DNA of 64,000 nucleotides from Beaufortia kweichowensis (Eukaryota; Chordata; Actinopteri; Cypriniformes; Gastromyzontidae), in contig CM032815.1 of the NCBI GenBank assembly GCA_019155185.1, positions 13,628,903-13,692,902 of the forward strand. Direction: 5' to 3'. Positions 43,848 through 56,500 of the stretch are shown piece after piece. Every line of letters starts with the position of its first letter. Position 1 is the stretch's first letter. The notes beneath the pieces were generated by a model. That model saw only the letters and a program-made list of their open reading frames with translations, was not told where the DNA came from and ran no database searches. A program made the position numbers and the translations under genes.

Positions 43848-44105
43848 GAACACGCCAGGCTCTCCGGCTCACCAATCACTACGCTCATCCTCACCAGATT
43901 ACTAATCACCACCACCTGTTTTCCATCTTCGCACCAGGATAAAAGGACATTCACGAACACCCCTCACTGTCAAGTCTCGTTTCAAGATACATTGGATTTA
44001 CTTACCGTTCCTGCGTCTCCTGAGCTCCCGAGTTCCTGAGTTCCTGAAGTTCCTGAGTTCCTGAGTTCCTGGGTTTCTGAGTTCTGGAATTCCTGAGTGC
44101 CACGC
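43848..44105 (+). repeat. Partial gypsy LTR
   Basis: ACGAACACGCCAGGCTCTCC and following sequence equal the LTR at 49345-49724, including the CCTGAGTTCCTGA repeat. The distal part is missing. Confidence 0.8.
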
Positions 44106-45279
44106 AACCCAGTGACAGGCAAGTTGAACCATAGCTGAAGTATATACATCCTTTCTACCACATGTCAACCACTTGGTTAGAGAGGGATCATCCTCTGATT
44201 TGTACTTCAGAACCTGTTCAAAATTTCCCTCACCACATTCATGGCCCCTAAAAGGTAAACCCTGCCTAGCCAACATCTGCACAGCACCAATGATTTTGAG
44301 AAGACATCCCCTTGCTTCCTCTTGCTGTTTCAGACTCACACTCACACACTCACACTGAACCTGTACTGATCGATCTTCATAGATGTGCGTTGTCATGGCT
44401 GTCTTATGACTATCAGATCTCTCATGCACAGTAAATCGCTGAAGGGCTTTTTTCCAATTTTTAAACCCAGATGAAATGAATGCTGAATCAGCATTCTTGG
44501 CAAGAGGTGATGTCTCAGAGTTAAAGGCTTTGGAGCAGTAAAGCACAATACACCCTCAACACCAGGACTCACATGGAGCCATGGAAATTTCTGGTACCAC
44601 TGAGTTTGAAAACTCAGAGTATATTTCAGGCAAAGGACTGTTTAGCAATTAATTTTGGATCTGGTTGATTGGGCTTACTGAACTGATGGCGAGATAACAG
44701 CCACGTCTGAGTTCTCTGCTCCTCTCTCTACCATTTCATCTTCATCCTTATCCTCTCTGACCTCTCCCCTCCACTCTGTTCTTCTTGTCTGCCTGCTTCT
44801 TGTCCTGACTGCTTCTTGTCTGTCTGCTTCTTGTCTGACTTGCTTCTTGTCTGCCTTTTCCTCCCTCTTCATCTCTGTCTTCCTCCTCCTGGCCACATCC
44901 TCACATACACCCTAATCAAAACATTTTGAAATGAAATTGTGAATTTGATATAAACACACCAGACACCTGCAGCGTGCACCTGGGATGGAAATAAGCACCA
45001 CCATGACACACACACACACACATGGCTCTCTCTTCCTTCATAGACCTCTTTCACAAACTGTAACATTCATTTCATTGCTCACCTGTGAACCTTCCTGTGC
45101 TCTCTCTGAAACTGATGCCTCCAGCAATTTCCTGTCCTAAACAAAGGGTGCAGTGGTAAAGGAATAGGCTACTGTTGTTTAATGTCAACATTTTTCAACT
45201 TTCAGCTCTCAACTTCACTTACAGGATTTCTCTTGAAAAAGGTGTTAAACTTCTCCTGCCTCTTTCTTTTCTGCATCTT
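44106..45279 (-). pseudogene. ZMYM1/hAT-like transposase fragment, multi-exon
   Basis: An N-terminal exon reads MQKRKRQEKFNTFFKRNP from 45279 to donor CCT|gtaagt. A short exon DRKLLEASVSERAQEGSQ (45083-45136) and a Lys/Arg/Glu-rich exon (44700-44910) follow. Then come TTF-type zinc-finger sequence with WYQKFPWLH and YCSKAFNSETS and the start of the transposase body (GFKNWKKALQRFTVHERSDS, GLPFRGHECGEGNF). Frame breaks occur near 44660 and 44540, and a gypsy LTR truncates the body at about 44105. Domesticated relatives exist in vertebrates, but this copy is dead. Confidence 0.75.
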
Positions 45280-45715
45280 AATGATACTGCGTGACAAAAA
45301 GACAGTAGTAAGCTTGATAGTGACATGGGTCTGACAGGACCGTGACTGCTAAATTTTGCTTACTTGTGCCTTGAAAGGGAGACACAAAAAGCGCTTACAC
45401 AAAGCTTTTTTCTCTGGTGGTATAAATAATGTAACAATTTACTGTTTTTAAACATTAAAATAATATACACTTTTCTTTCATAGTTCTTCAACAGGTATGC
45501 AAACAATGACATAATTTCTCACTTTTTTCTCCTCAACAGGTACAATCAAACACAACAGGTAAGTATCCACAAAAGTATTCAGCTAATCAACAAACAATGC
45601 TCATGTAACAGGGTTAAAAAAAGTGTTTTCCACTTGCTACACATTTACATGTATGGCCCTTTAACTGAACTCAACCTGCACACTCCACCCGTAGAAGGAA
45701 CTGATTCCGGTAGGG
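45280..45715. other. Gene-free stretch
   Basis: Probable 5' flank of the ZMYM1-like sequence. Nothing else is recognised. Confidence 0.35.
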
Positions 45716-45966
45716 ACATTTAGATTCGCGCCAGCCGAGAAAGTGAATGGCTGCGGTGAGTGAGTGCTCTGTGATAAGTGTATTATATCAAAAGTATAAC
45801 CATTTTAAGGATTAATAATGGTATATATATTTGTGTGAATGTACATTTGTGATGTGTGTTCATGATTCATGACATTTGTGGTAACATAAAATCTGTTCAC
45901 TTTATTATAGAGCATGCACGAGGGTGATTTATGACTCTGATCACTGCTGTTTAATGTTATTAACAG
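45716..45966 (+). ncRNA. Unspliced two-exon unit
   Basis: Exon-like segment 45716-45755 ends GGCTGCG|gtgagt, a 155-bp intron ends tttattatag at 45910, and exon-like 45911-45966 ends TTAACAG|gtacat. The exon status is proved by the spliced copy at 46021-46116. No coding frame is apparent; it could be an untranslated leader or a non-coding transcript. Confidence 0.65.
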
Positions 45967-46020
45967 GTACATATTTTGTTTTTATTGTGTCGTTGTATAA
46001 CTGTTTATATAAATATTAAT

Positions 46021-46116
46021 ACATTTAGATTCGCGCCAGCCGAGAAAGTGAATGGCTGCGAGCATGCACGAGGGTGATTTATGACTCTGATCACTGCTGT
46101 TTAATATTATTAACAG
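46021..46116 (+). repeat. Spliced copy of the adjacent two-exon unit
   Basis: The 40 bp and the 56 bp of the exons at 45716 and 45911 are joined here exactly at the splice junction (GCTGCG|AGCATG) with a single mismatch (TTAATATT for TTAATGTT). It continues directly with AATAAAAGCCTG, where the unspliced copy has a GTACAT donor. Confidence 0.85.
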
Positions 46117-46247
46117 AATAAAAGCCTGTCTGCAACGTGAATTGGAGTTCATCTTGAATTTTTACACACAACACAACGCAGATACAGCCCTGTTACACTC
46201 AAAATATCAAAATCAATTGCACTGGCAATAAACCCATAAATACACTG

Positions 46248-46770
46248 CTTAACAATGACAATTTGTCCCTCCTCCTCGTCAATTCCCTGCCTTCTTCATC
46301 ACAGTTACTTTATATGCCACATACATAACCGAATTTAGCTAGCTGCTGAACAATATTCCAATTACCATTAATCTAAAAACGAAATATAATACAGAAAACA
46401 CTCGACATGTCAACAAAACATAAACAGAACATCTTCCCAAACACATATCAAGCTTATTTAAACCTCGAAAGCATAAACACTCATTCAAAGTACCTGGAAA
46501 GGGAGATGTAAATAACCATAACCATAAGTTCGCCTCCTCAGCACGAGCTGACCGATAAATCTAACACACACAAAGAGGCGGGACTTAAGGCAGAACAACC
46601 AACCATCAGCCGGTCACACTCAAAGCCGGTGTCATGTTTGAGAGGGAGGGAGAGGAGGCAGACACAGAAGCTGGCCAGAGAAGCGGAGGCGACTGCTGAA
46701 AGGCGTTTGTGCAAAACTGCAGAAAAACTGCAGAAAAGTGTGGGTGTTGAACCCTCTCACTGGGAAAAGT
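46248..46770. repeat. Dispersed repeat, copy 2
   Basis: It is the same sequence as 18186-18770, differing at scattered sites. It is joined within about 60 bp to gypsy RT sequence. Confidence 0.7.
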
Positions 46771-46824
46771 GTGGGTGTTAAAACAGCCACATCCCCCACG
46801 GGTGCGACGCCCCTGCCGGGGTGC

Positions 46825-49343
46825 CACGATCTTGCCCAAGTTGGACCTCCGCAGCGCCTACAATCTCATCCGTATACGTGAGGGGGATGAATGGAAGACC
46901 GCCTTCGTAACCCCAACCGGACACTACGAGTACCTAGTTATGCCATATGGATTGGTCAATGCCCCCTCCGTATTCCAAGACTTTATCCATGAAGTTCTCC
47001 GAGACTTTCTCCACCGATCAGTTTTAGTCTACATTGACGATATATTAATCTACTCCAAGAATCCCGAAGAACATCGGCTACATGTTGCGGAGGTCCTAGA
47101 ACGCCTGATGGAACACCAGCTCTATCTCAAGACAGAAAAGTGCTCTTTCCACCTTCTCTCAGTGTCGTTCCTTGGGTATAACATCGACCATCGTGGCATC
47201 CGGATGGACGAGGGGAAGGTATCCGCCATCTGGGATTGGCCCACTCCGACCACCATCAAGGAACTCCAACGCTTCCTGGGCTTCGCAAACTTTTATAGAA
47301 GATTAATCAAAGGTTTTAGTCAAATAGTCACCCCACTTACCAATCTGTTGAAGGGAGCTCCCAAAACTCTCACCTGGACTTCCACCGCAGAAGAAGCCTT
47401 CCACCGCTTAAAGGCGGCGTTTACTACCGCTCCCCTCCTCACACACCCTGATCCTAAGTTACCCTTCGTGGTCGAAGTGGATGCCTCCTCGACTGGAGTG
47501 GGAGCCGTCCTCTCCCAGCAGCAGGGGAAACCTCCGTGCCTCCGCCCATGTGCCTTCTTTTCCCGTAAGCTCAGCCCGGCAGAAGCCAATTATGACATTG
47601 GTAACCGGGGCTACTGGCCATTAAACTTCGCCCTGGAGGAATGGAGGCATTGGCTGGAAGGAGCCTTACATCCATTTCAAGTGCTTACTGATCATAAGAA
47701 CCTGGAATATCTCCACTCTGCAAAACGTCTCAACCCCTGCCAGGCCCGTTGGGCTCTCTTCTTTACCCGTTTTGACTTTACCATCAGCAACAGACCCGGC
47801 TCCAAGAACTCAAAGGCAGATGCCCTCTCCCGTATCCACGCTCCCTCCAACAGTACGAAAGAACCAGAACCCATCTTAACAAAGCCCCTGATCCTGAGTC
47901 CAATCTCCTGGTCCGACACTACCCTTCCCTCCGCCGATGCCTCACCTCCTGATCCGCCGGGCTGGCCTCCTGGACAATACCTACCACGTACCCACCGTAC
48001 TCCCATGATACATGCCGCTCACACCTCCCTCGGCACTGGTCACCCTGGGGTCAATGAGACTCTCTCGCTCCTGAAGGACCGTTTCTGGTGGCCCAACATG
48101 AGAAGCTGTGCGGAGAGAATGCGTTCAAGGATGCCGGGAGTGCGCTATGGCTAAGATTCCACGCCATCTACCAGCAGGCAAACTTCTCCCATTGCCCACT
48201 CCAACTCGCCCTTGGTCACACCTGGGAGTGAATTTTGTTACTGACTTACCTCCCTCCAGAGAGTGTACCTGTATCCTAGTTATAGTGGATTGATTTTCCA
48301 AGTCCTGTCGTTTACTCCCTCTAAAAGGGCTCCCTACAGCCATGGACACGGCCGAGCTCCTGTTCAATCATGTGTTCCGCTACTTTGGCATACCTGAGGA
48401 TATAGTCCCAGACAGAGGCCCACAGTTTATCTCTCGGGTATGGAACGCTTTCTTTCACTCCTGGGTGTGACCATTAGTTTGTCCTCCGGATACCACCCGC
48501 AGTCCAATGGGCAGACGGAGAGGAAGGTGCAGGAGATCAGCCGGTACCTCCGCATGTTCTGCCACGACCAACAGGATGCCTGGAACCAGTATCTCGGCTG
48601 GGCGGAATACGCACAAAACTCCCTCTGTCAGCCCTCTACAGGCCTAACTCCGTTCCAGTGCGTTCTGGGATATCAACCGCCCATGTTTCCCTGAACAGGA
48701 GAACCATCTGACATCCCAGCCGTTGATTACTGGTTCCGGCAGAGCGAGAGAGTCTCGGACTCAGCCCATCACCATCTTCAACGTGCCTTAAGCAGGCGCA
48801 GATTGGCAGCTGACCGGCAGCTGCTCCAATGCACCCCATACCAACCAGGACAGAAGGTTTGGCTGTCCACTAGGGATATCCGTCTGCGTCTGCCCAGCCG
48901 TAAGCTGAGTCCCCGCTTCATTGGCCCTTCACCATCGAAAAGCAGATAAACCCGGTCACTTACCGTTTGCACTTACCCTCTGAATACCGGATTCACCCAC
49001 ATTTCATGTCTCACTTCTCAAGCCTTATCACCCTCTCTTATCTCTCCCACAGAGCCTGGCGCCAGAACCCCTCTCCCGCTGGTGGAGGAAGAAGGTACCG
49101 TCTATGCAGTCAAGGATATTCTGGACTTCCGGCGCCGTGGTGGACGTCTGGAATACTTAGTGGATTGGGAAGGATATGGACCTGAGGAGCGATCATGGGT
49201 AAATTGCAATAATATTCTAGATCCCACTCTCCTGCAGACTTTCCATGCCGAACACCCCCACAGCCCGGCCCCAAGAGGAAGAGGATGCCCACCACAACGT
49301 CGGGATCCACGGCCCTCTGGAGCGGGCCGTGGGGAGGGGGGTA
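46825..49343 (+). pseudogene. gypsy pol: partial RT, RNase H, integrase, chromodomain
   Basis: The RT part starts KLDLRSAYNLIRIREGDEWK and contains the catalytic YIDDILIYSKN near 47030. RNase H has DASSTGVGAVLSQQ near 47480 and LTDHKNLEYL near 47690. The integrase zinc-finger part lies near 48010-48130 with a frame break near 48150, the first Asp lies near 48290 before a stop, and the HPQSNGQTERK box near 48500 comes before a stop at 48693. Two further frame changes follow. The chromodomain (YAVKDILDFRRRGGRLEYLV, WEGYGPEERSWV) at 49100-49230 is intact. Confidence 0.9.
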
Positions 49344-49344
49344 C

Positions 49345-49724
49345 TGTTACGAACACGCCAGGCTCTCCGGCTCACCAATCACTACGCTCATCCTCTTTAC
49401 TAATCACCACCACCTGTTTCCCATCTTCGCACCAGGATAAAAGGACATTCATGAACACCCCTCACTGTCCAGTCTCGTTTCAAGATACATTGGATTTACT
49501 TACCGTTCCTGCGTCTCCTGAGCTCCTGAGTTCCTGAAGTTCCTGAGGTTCCTGAGTTTCTGAGTTCCTGAGTTTCTGAGTTCCTGAGTTTCTGAGTTCC
49601 GTTTGAAAGATAAGAGGACAGTATTCAGTTTCCGTTGTGCTTGCAATATCCCTTTAAGTTTGTTTATTAAATATGTTACCTTTTTACCCGATCTCCTCTG
49701 ACTCCGTCCCTTCTGTTCTTAACA
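49345..49724 (+). repeat. 3' LTR of the truncated gypsy element
   Basis: It runs from TGTTACGAACACG to GTTCTTAACA, 380 bp. A CTGAGTTCCTGAGTTT microsatellite-like block sits near 49520-49600. Confidence 0.85.
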
Positions 49725-49727
49725 CAT

Positions 49728-49917
49728 ACGGCGTTGCCTTTTAATATCCTCATCGTCTGTTATGCGTTCAGTGATGAAATGTCCAAGATATTTTACTTTC
49801 GCACACACAGTGAGACTCTTATTGGACAACTTAAAAACTGGAAATTTTATACTTTTATCCTCCTTAGTTCTGCAAATCATAACCATACTCTTATCAGGAT
49901 TATATGTTCAAGACTGT
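49728..49917 (-). mobile_element. Non-LTR retrotransposon RT fragment
   Basis: Minus translation reads KSMVMICRTKEDKS and VKYLGHFITERITDDEDIKR, the RT thumb region of a fish endonuclease-RT LINE, apparently the same kind as at 43352-43810. Confidence 0.7.
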
Positions 49918-50269
49918 AGTGACTTGACCATGCCAGATGTTGTGGTCCTGTTGTGGTCCTCTAATGGGATCACAGCTATAAACACTAAACTGATATTTCA
50001 GTTTAAAATTCAAATTCTTAGGGGGGTCCACAATGTAATGCCTTTTGGCTCCAAGAAGTCTGGGTAGGTGATAACCCACCGGCCGTTACTTAACTCAGTA
50101 GGACAGTTATGGCACCTCTCTGGACTCCCCCCAGCAGAATTTACCCCGGTTCTGTCCCTTTTGAGATACTACAGACCCCTGGAGATTCCAGGGAGGATCA
50201 GAGAAACACATTCTTAACACCTCAAAGAGACTCTCTGGGATAATCAGGACTAAAACTGCCCGATTTGTA

Positions 50270-50314
<45 letters not shown>

Positions 50315-50379
50315 ATATATATAATAATAAAGAGACTCTCTGGGATAATCAGGACTAAAACTGCCCGATTTGTATCTCT

Positions 50380-50412
<33 letters not shown>

Positions 50413-51329
50413 GATGTGTGTGTGTGTGTGTGTGTGTGTATTCCTCCATAATCACGTTATACCCTGTCATAGTTATTGCATGTATTTCAGTGTAATCAAG
50501 GTTTAATTAATATCTCATGATAGATGTACACGAATGAATGAGTAACATTTGCCTTAATTCATCTCTCTCCCTCGTGTGTGGTATTAAAATGATCCACAAA
50601 TTATTTCCTAAATATGATGCACAGTACATAGTCATGGCGTGCATCATACTCAATTACAATAAGTTGTGTGTTAAGTGCAAACAGGACATAAGCTGTACCT
50701 GTGTAAATCATTTGTCACGAAGAAGGACAAAGAACTTTCTCCCGCGCAACCACGTCCTTTTGGCCATTGGTCAAAAGACCTGACAGGGGCGTGACAGCTG
50801 TGCCTTTAAGACCACCATGCATCGGACAACTCTTTGCTCAGAAAACTTGGAACCTCTCCAAAACTTCGTGGGACCTGCCCTTTCTTCAGGACAGACTTTC
50901 CGGCAAAGCGTTACTTGGCAGATTTCGACACTTGCCTTGAGACTTCACTTTCGCTCACCGGGACACTCTCTCTCTCTCTCCGTGCACCTGGATTCTTGCC
51001 AACGAAACTAACCAATGCAAGTATCCTGTCTTTCACCATTCAACTGCGCTAAGAATTGCTTGCCAAAGAGTGAACTTTGTAGAGAAAAACCCGGTGGTTG
51101 TGTCCGGCTGATTTAATATGCCATTCTTTACTCTTTACTCTAATTTTTCTAGGCTTTATCTTGTATGAACGTGAATGTGTATGTGTTTTGTGTTAGTTAG
51201 TCTATGTTGTGTTAATAGCTTAGTCAATAAATATTCGTTTGTATTCACTCATGATTGTCTCTGCTTAATGCTCATAACACATCCCTTAAACTGTGCGATA
51301 CCGTTACCGGCTCTGTAGTATTGCTGTAT
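49915..51329 (+). repeat. Long LTR-like repeat, copy 2, with microsatellites
   Basis: It matches 38662-39731 in order and carries AATAAA near 51228. A 105-bp internal tandem duplication (AAGAGACTCTCTGGGATAAT at 50226 and 50330) with long TC, TA and GT tracts at 50266-50440 makes it longer. Confidence 0.6.
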
Positions 51330-51442
51330 ACAACAGATATATATATATATGTATACAACAGATATATATACATATATATATATATATACAACAGATATAT
51401 ATATATATATATATCTGTTGTATATATATATATATATACAAC

Positions 51443-51481
<39 letters not shown>
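51330..51481. repeat. (TA)n with CAACAG inverted repeats
   Basis: Long TA runs alternate with ACAACAGATATA and its inverse TATATCTGTTGT, so the region can fold into cruciforms. Confidence 0.9.
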
Positions 51482-51483
<2 letters not shown>

Positions 51484-53045
51484 GGGTCAGGAGGAGGAAT
51501 CCGTCAAGGCATACGCCCTGTGCTTCGCAGCCTTTGGGATGATATCGGGGCTTCCCGAAGACAACCAGAGGCGTCTGTTTCTCTGGGGTCTTAACGAGGC
51601 TACATGGGCCAAGTTGTCTGGATGGGGGCCATCTGGAGGCTTGGTGGAGAGTGTGGATTGGGTGTTGACTAGTTGTGGGTGCCGCCCCCTCCGCCGCCTG
51701 GCCGCCTCCGAGAGCTCTGCCGCGGCCAAGATGGCCGCCCCCGAGAGTTCTGCCGCGGCCAAGATGGCCGCCCCCGAGAGTTCTGCCCCGGCCAAGATGG
51801 CCGCCCCCGAGAGTTCTGCCCCGGCCAAGATGGCCGACCCAGAGCCCCATGTCCCGGCCAAGATGGCCGACCCAGAGCCCCATGTCCCGGCCAAGATGGC
51901 CGACCCAGAGCCCCATGTCCCGGCCAAGATGGCCGACCCAGAGCCCCATGTCCCGGCCAAGATGGCCGACCCAGAGCCCCATGTCCCGGCCAAGATGGCC
52001 GACCCAGAGCCCCATGTCCCGGCCAAGATGGCCGCCCTGGAGTTCCCAGACTCCGCCCTGGAGTTCCCAGACTCCGCCCCCTCCAAATATTTTCTCATGT
52101 CATCTCAAGAGGTCTCAACCTTGTACTCCCTTAGGTCAGTGACTACTAGTAAGCTTAGTTCACTACCTGTTGGAGTGTCTAGTCAGCCCTCAAGTGACAC
52201 CAGTGTGTATTTGTCCAGCGCTCCAAGTCAGTCAATTACAATGTTGGCAACTTCTAGTTATGTCCCAGTGCAGACAGGAAGTAGTGATGGGGATCTCTCT
52301 TTTCCCAAGTCTCAGGGTACCTTTGTTCAGTTTGCTCCTGCTACAAAGTATGTAAATGTTGCAGTAACTTCACCACAAGATGTTTCTACCCAATCTGGGA
52401 ACCATCAGGGTTTATATAGACCAGTTCCACTAGTTGTTGCATCACCCCAAATGGGACCTTCCAGTCAATTTGCATCCCCCCAGGGAGGAAGTAGTGCTTA
52501 TAGTGGTACCCTTGCCCAATCTCAAGTCGGCTCTAGGAAACGTGTTTTTGAAGACTCTAGTAGTTTCAGTGGCCCTGTCCAGCCTCAAGGTACCTTTAGC
52601 CAGTTTGCTCCTGGGTTTCCTTCCAGGTTTAGTTCCTCACAGCTAGTTTCTAGTCAGTCCACAAGTGATCCAGGTTTATTTAGCCAGTACCATCCAGCTT
52701 CACTGATTGGGCCTCAAATGGGCACATCAGCTCAGTTTATGTCTTCTCAGGGAGAAGGTAGGGGTTGCAGTGGTTATTTGCCCCAGTCTCAGTCTGGTTC
52801 TAGTAAACTCTCATCTGAGTCTTTCAAACCCACCTCACCTCAGGCTGTTTTCACACAGCAAACTAGTGTTGCAAGCTCCCAGGGCCAAATTCCTCAAAGA
52901 TGGCAACCTTCCGTCTCTAGTTTGTGTCTAGGTAGTCAGACCTCTGGTGCAGCTGTATCACAAAGCAGGTTTTCCCCTCAAAGTGCCCCAGCTCCTAGTA
53001 ATCTCTCCACTGTAGACCGTCCAAGCCTGTTTGCTCCTGGGAAGT
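51482..53045 (+). CDS. Repeat-rich gag-like protein, second family member, first part
   Basis: An open frame reads LPEDNQRRLFLWGLNEATWA and GGLVESVDWVLTSCGCRPLR, an array of ten to eleven 11-residue repeats (AKMAAPESSAP, AKMADPEPHVP), FPDSALEFPDSA, and a Ser/Gln/Pro-rich part parallel to 26227-27735 (for example SSQFASPQGGSSA). It is open until a LINE insertion at 53045 and resumes at about 56786. It has no start Met or LTR of its own in the window. The family relation to 25825-29410 is clear; function is unknown. Confidence 0.7.
51710..52040. repeat. 33-bp coding minisatellite with AAGATGGCC cores
   Basis: About ten units each carry GGCCAAGATGGCCG; the last six (CCAGAGCCCCATGTCCCGG) are almost identical. 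Confidence 0.95.
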
Positions 53046-53516
53046 CATGTCCAAAGTCAATTCAATTTTCAATTCAATTTTATTTGTATAGCGCTTTTCA
53101 CAAAGGACATTGTATCAAAGCAGCTTTACATGTAATGACATAGCAGTCAGTGGTCAGGGATTCAAAAAAACTCTTTAGGAGAGAAAAAAACCCCTGACAT
53201 GACGTGTTATAGGTGCAATCCGTAGCATGTGCAATCCGGAATAGGGGACACAAATTGCCATTGATCGCATCCATAACTCACTATGCAGTTTACAGGATAC
53301 AGATACAGACATTATAAGATGCAGAACTTCACTATAAGAGAGTTAATAAAAAATGTTATATGTTAAGTGTAATGTGGTAAATTTGATTTTAATATAACAG
53401 GTGCCGGAGGTTGTCCTGGGTAGTCGTCATGAAGCAGCACCAGGGTGGCATCAGGTGGGGCAGTGTTAAGCCAGCTGGAACTCATTCCTCAGGATACCTC
53501 GGAGAAAGGGGTAGGG

Positions 53517-53547
<31 letters not shown>

Positions 53548-56500
53548 AGAGAGGAGGAGGGAGAGAAGGACAAAACAGAATTAAGCGTGGCAGCCATTCC
53601 TATGTTGATTGTAAGCAGTTTTATGTGATATCACATGCAGTATGAATTATGTGTGTGTGCCCGGTTCCAGTTGAGGTTAACTATTGCGGCCTTAGAGAGT
53701 TTGGTCAAAGATTATGTGAATGCAAGTGTAAACAGATAAGTCTTTAATGTAGTTTTAAACTGTTCGACTGTGTCTGAGTCCCGGACTTTACTGGGAAGGT
53801 TATTCCATAGTTTAGGAGCTAAGTAGGAGAAAGATCTGCCACCTTTAGATTTCTTTGATACTCTTGGAACTATTAAGAGCCCGTTGTTTTGTGAACGTAA
53901 TGTCCGTGATGGGTTGTATGCTGATAATAGTTCACGGAGGTATAGAGGTGCTAAGCCATTTAGTGCTTTGTATGTCATTAACAGAATTTTAAAATCGATC
54001 GCGGTATTTTACAGGTAGCCAGTGCAGTGTTGCTAGGAGTGGACTAATGTGGTCATACTTTTTGATCTAGTGAGAACTCTAGCAGCTGCATTTTGAACCA
54101 GCTGAAGCTTATTTATTTGCTTTGCATGACACATCCCCAGTAATGAATTACAGTAGTCGATTCTGGAGGTCATAAAGTGGATTAGTTTCTCTATATCTGA
54201 GAGAAAGACAGCATATGGCGCATCTTTGAAATATTTCTAAGGTGAAAAAATGCAGTTCGGCATGTATTAGAAATGTGACCATCGAAAGACAGGTTCTTAT
54301 CTAGAATCACACCTAGGTTCTTGACTGCGGAGGAAGGGACAATGGTGCAACCTTCTATAGAGAAGTTGTGGGCTATTGTGTGTCGTGTTTGGAGCTATTA
54401 GGTTCAATAATCAAAATCTCTGTCTTGTTGGAGTTAAGTAGAAGGAAGTTGTTTGCCATCCATTTTCTAATATCGTTAATACAGTCTATTAGCTTAGTAA
54501 AATGGTGGGGTTTGTTAGGTTCTGAGGAAATATAGAGCTGGGTATCGTCAGTAGCAGTGGAAGTTGATGTCATGTTTCTTAATAATATCTCCGAGGGGTA
54601 GCATATATAGTGCGAAGACAATTGGGCCAAGAACTGATCCCTGTGGTACGCCGTATTTTACCTGAGAGTAGTAAGATTTTTTATCGTTGGCATACACAAA
54701 TTGGTAACGATCAGTTAAATAAGATTTAAACCAGGCTAAGGCTTGACCATTAATGCCAACATGGTTTTTCAGTCTATCGAGTAGGATTGTATGATCTATT
54801 GTATCAAAAGCTGCACTGAGGTCGAGTAATATAAGAATAGATGTCTCATTGCGATCTGATGCTAAAAGGAGGTCATTTGTCACTCGGAGCATAGCTGTTT
54901 CTGTACTGTGATGAGGCCTGAATCCTGATTGAAATTTTTCATAAATGCTATTTTCGGCTAGGAATGTCTGTAGTTGTTTGGACACAACCTTTTCTAGTAT
55001 TTTGATAAGAAAGGAGATTCGAGATTGGTCTATAGTTGGTTAGGTCTCCTTGGTCGAGATTAGGTTTTTAATGAGAGGCTTAATAACTGCCATTTTGAAG
55101 GCGCTGGGACGTAGCCTAGTTCTAAGGATGAGTTAATAATGTTGAGTACAGGTTCGAGACTGCAGAAAAAACTTCTTTTAGTAGTTTTGTTGGGATGGGA
55201 TCTATTATACAGGATGAAGATTTAGATGAATTTATTATTTTTGTGAGTTCATCTATTTTAATAGCATTAAATGATTCTAGTTGTACTAATGGCATGAAGC
55301 GGGACGGTATACTATGCGATATAGAGGTGGCAGGCTGTATAGATGCAATATTGTCCCTAATCTGCTCGATTTTATTATCAAAAAATTTCATAAAGGTATT
55401 ACTATCGTGCTGTAGTTTAACATCTTTTTTCTGTAAATGATTTATTTCCAGTCAGCTTTGCGACTGTGTTAAAAAGAAATCGTGAGGTTATTTTGATTTT
55501 CTCGCGATCAACTTGCTAAAATAGGGACGCTTTGGTGGTTTTAGAGCCTGTTTGTACTTGTTGGTGCTCTCTTTCCATGCATCGCTACCATACTTCTAGG
55601 TTAAGTAGTCCTCCATCTACGTTCCATTTTTTCTGGTTGCTTTTTTTAGGGCTGAAGTGTGGTTATTATACCATGGTGCTGGCGTTCTATCTTTTATTCT
55701 TTTTAATCTGATGGGTGCGACAAGTTCTAAAGTGCCTGAAAAAGCTTTGTTTAATGTTTCTGTTATACTGTCAAGATCCTCATTTTTATTTATTACATTA
55801 AGGGTTTGATATAGATTAGGAAGTTTGTTAATAAAACTATCTTTAGTGGTAGAAATGATTGATCGGGCTTGATCTAAACCGAGGTGTAGGGACGAGGGGT
55901 TTGTCTAAAAGTACAGTGTAAGTTATGAGGCAGTGATCTGAAATAGCATCGCTCCTGAGGTAATATTTCACGTTATTTATGTTTAGTCCAAAAGATAGAA
56001 TTAGGTCTAAAGTGTGCTTACATTTATGCGTGGGACCTGAAACCTTTTGGCTAACACCAAGCGAGTCCAGGATATCCATAAAAGCTATCATGAAGCGCAT
56101 CTTTTGGATTATCAATGTGTATGTTAAAGTCACCAACGATTAGGGCTTTATCTACATTAACTACTAATTCTGATAGAAAATCTGCAAATTCTTTAAGGAA
56201 GTCTATATGATGACCCGGTGGTCTGTAAATGGTAGCCATTATGAAGGACAAATGTTTGTTTTGCGACCGTTTGGAAGTGACATATTTAAGCCATTATTTC
56301 AAAGGAGTTAAATTTCCTAGATTTAAGATTAGCATAGAATATGTTGCTATAAATTGTGGCAATACCGCCACCTCTACCTTTTAGACGAGGCTCGTGCTTA
56401 TAGTCAAAGTCTTGTGGAGTAGACTCATTTAGACTAGTAAAATCATCTGTTTTAGCCATGTTTCCGTCAGGCACAAGCATCTAGTTTGTGTTCTGTAATA

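Larger units (their letters stand above)
46825..49724 (+). mobile_element. 5'-truncated Ty3/gypsy element with 3' LTR
   Basis: It begins abruptly inside RT and has no gag, protease or 5' LTR. A purine tract GGGGAGGGGGGTAC precedes the 3' LTR at 49345. It is a different family from the element at 6550. Confidence 0.9.

Noticed and set aside
49728..49917. Possible host gene next to the gypsy LTR
   Set aside because: The minus-strand YLGHFITE and DDEDIKR motifs identify LINE reverse transcriptase.
51272..52098. Open frames opposite or out of phase with the 33-bp array
   Set aside because: They have the same repeat-driven openness and no homology to the first element in those frames.
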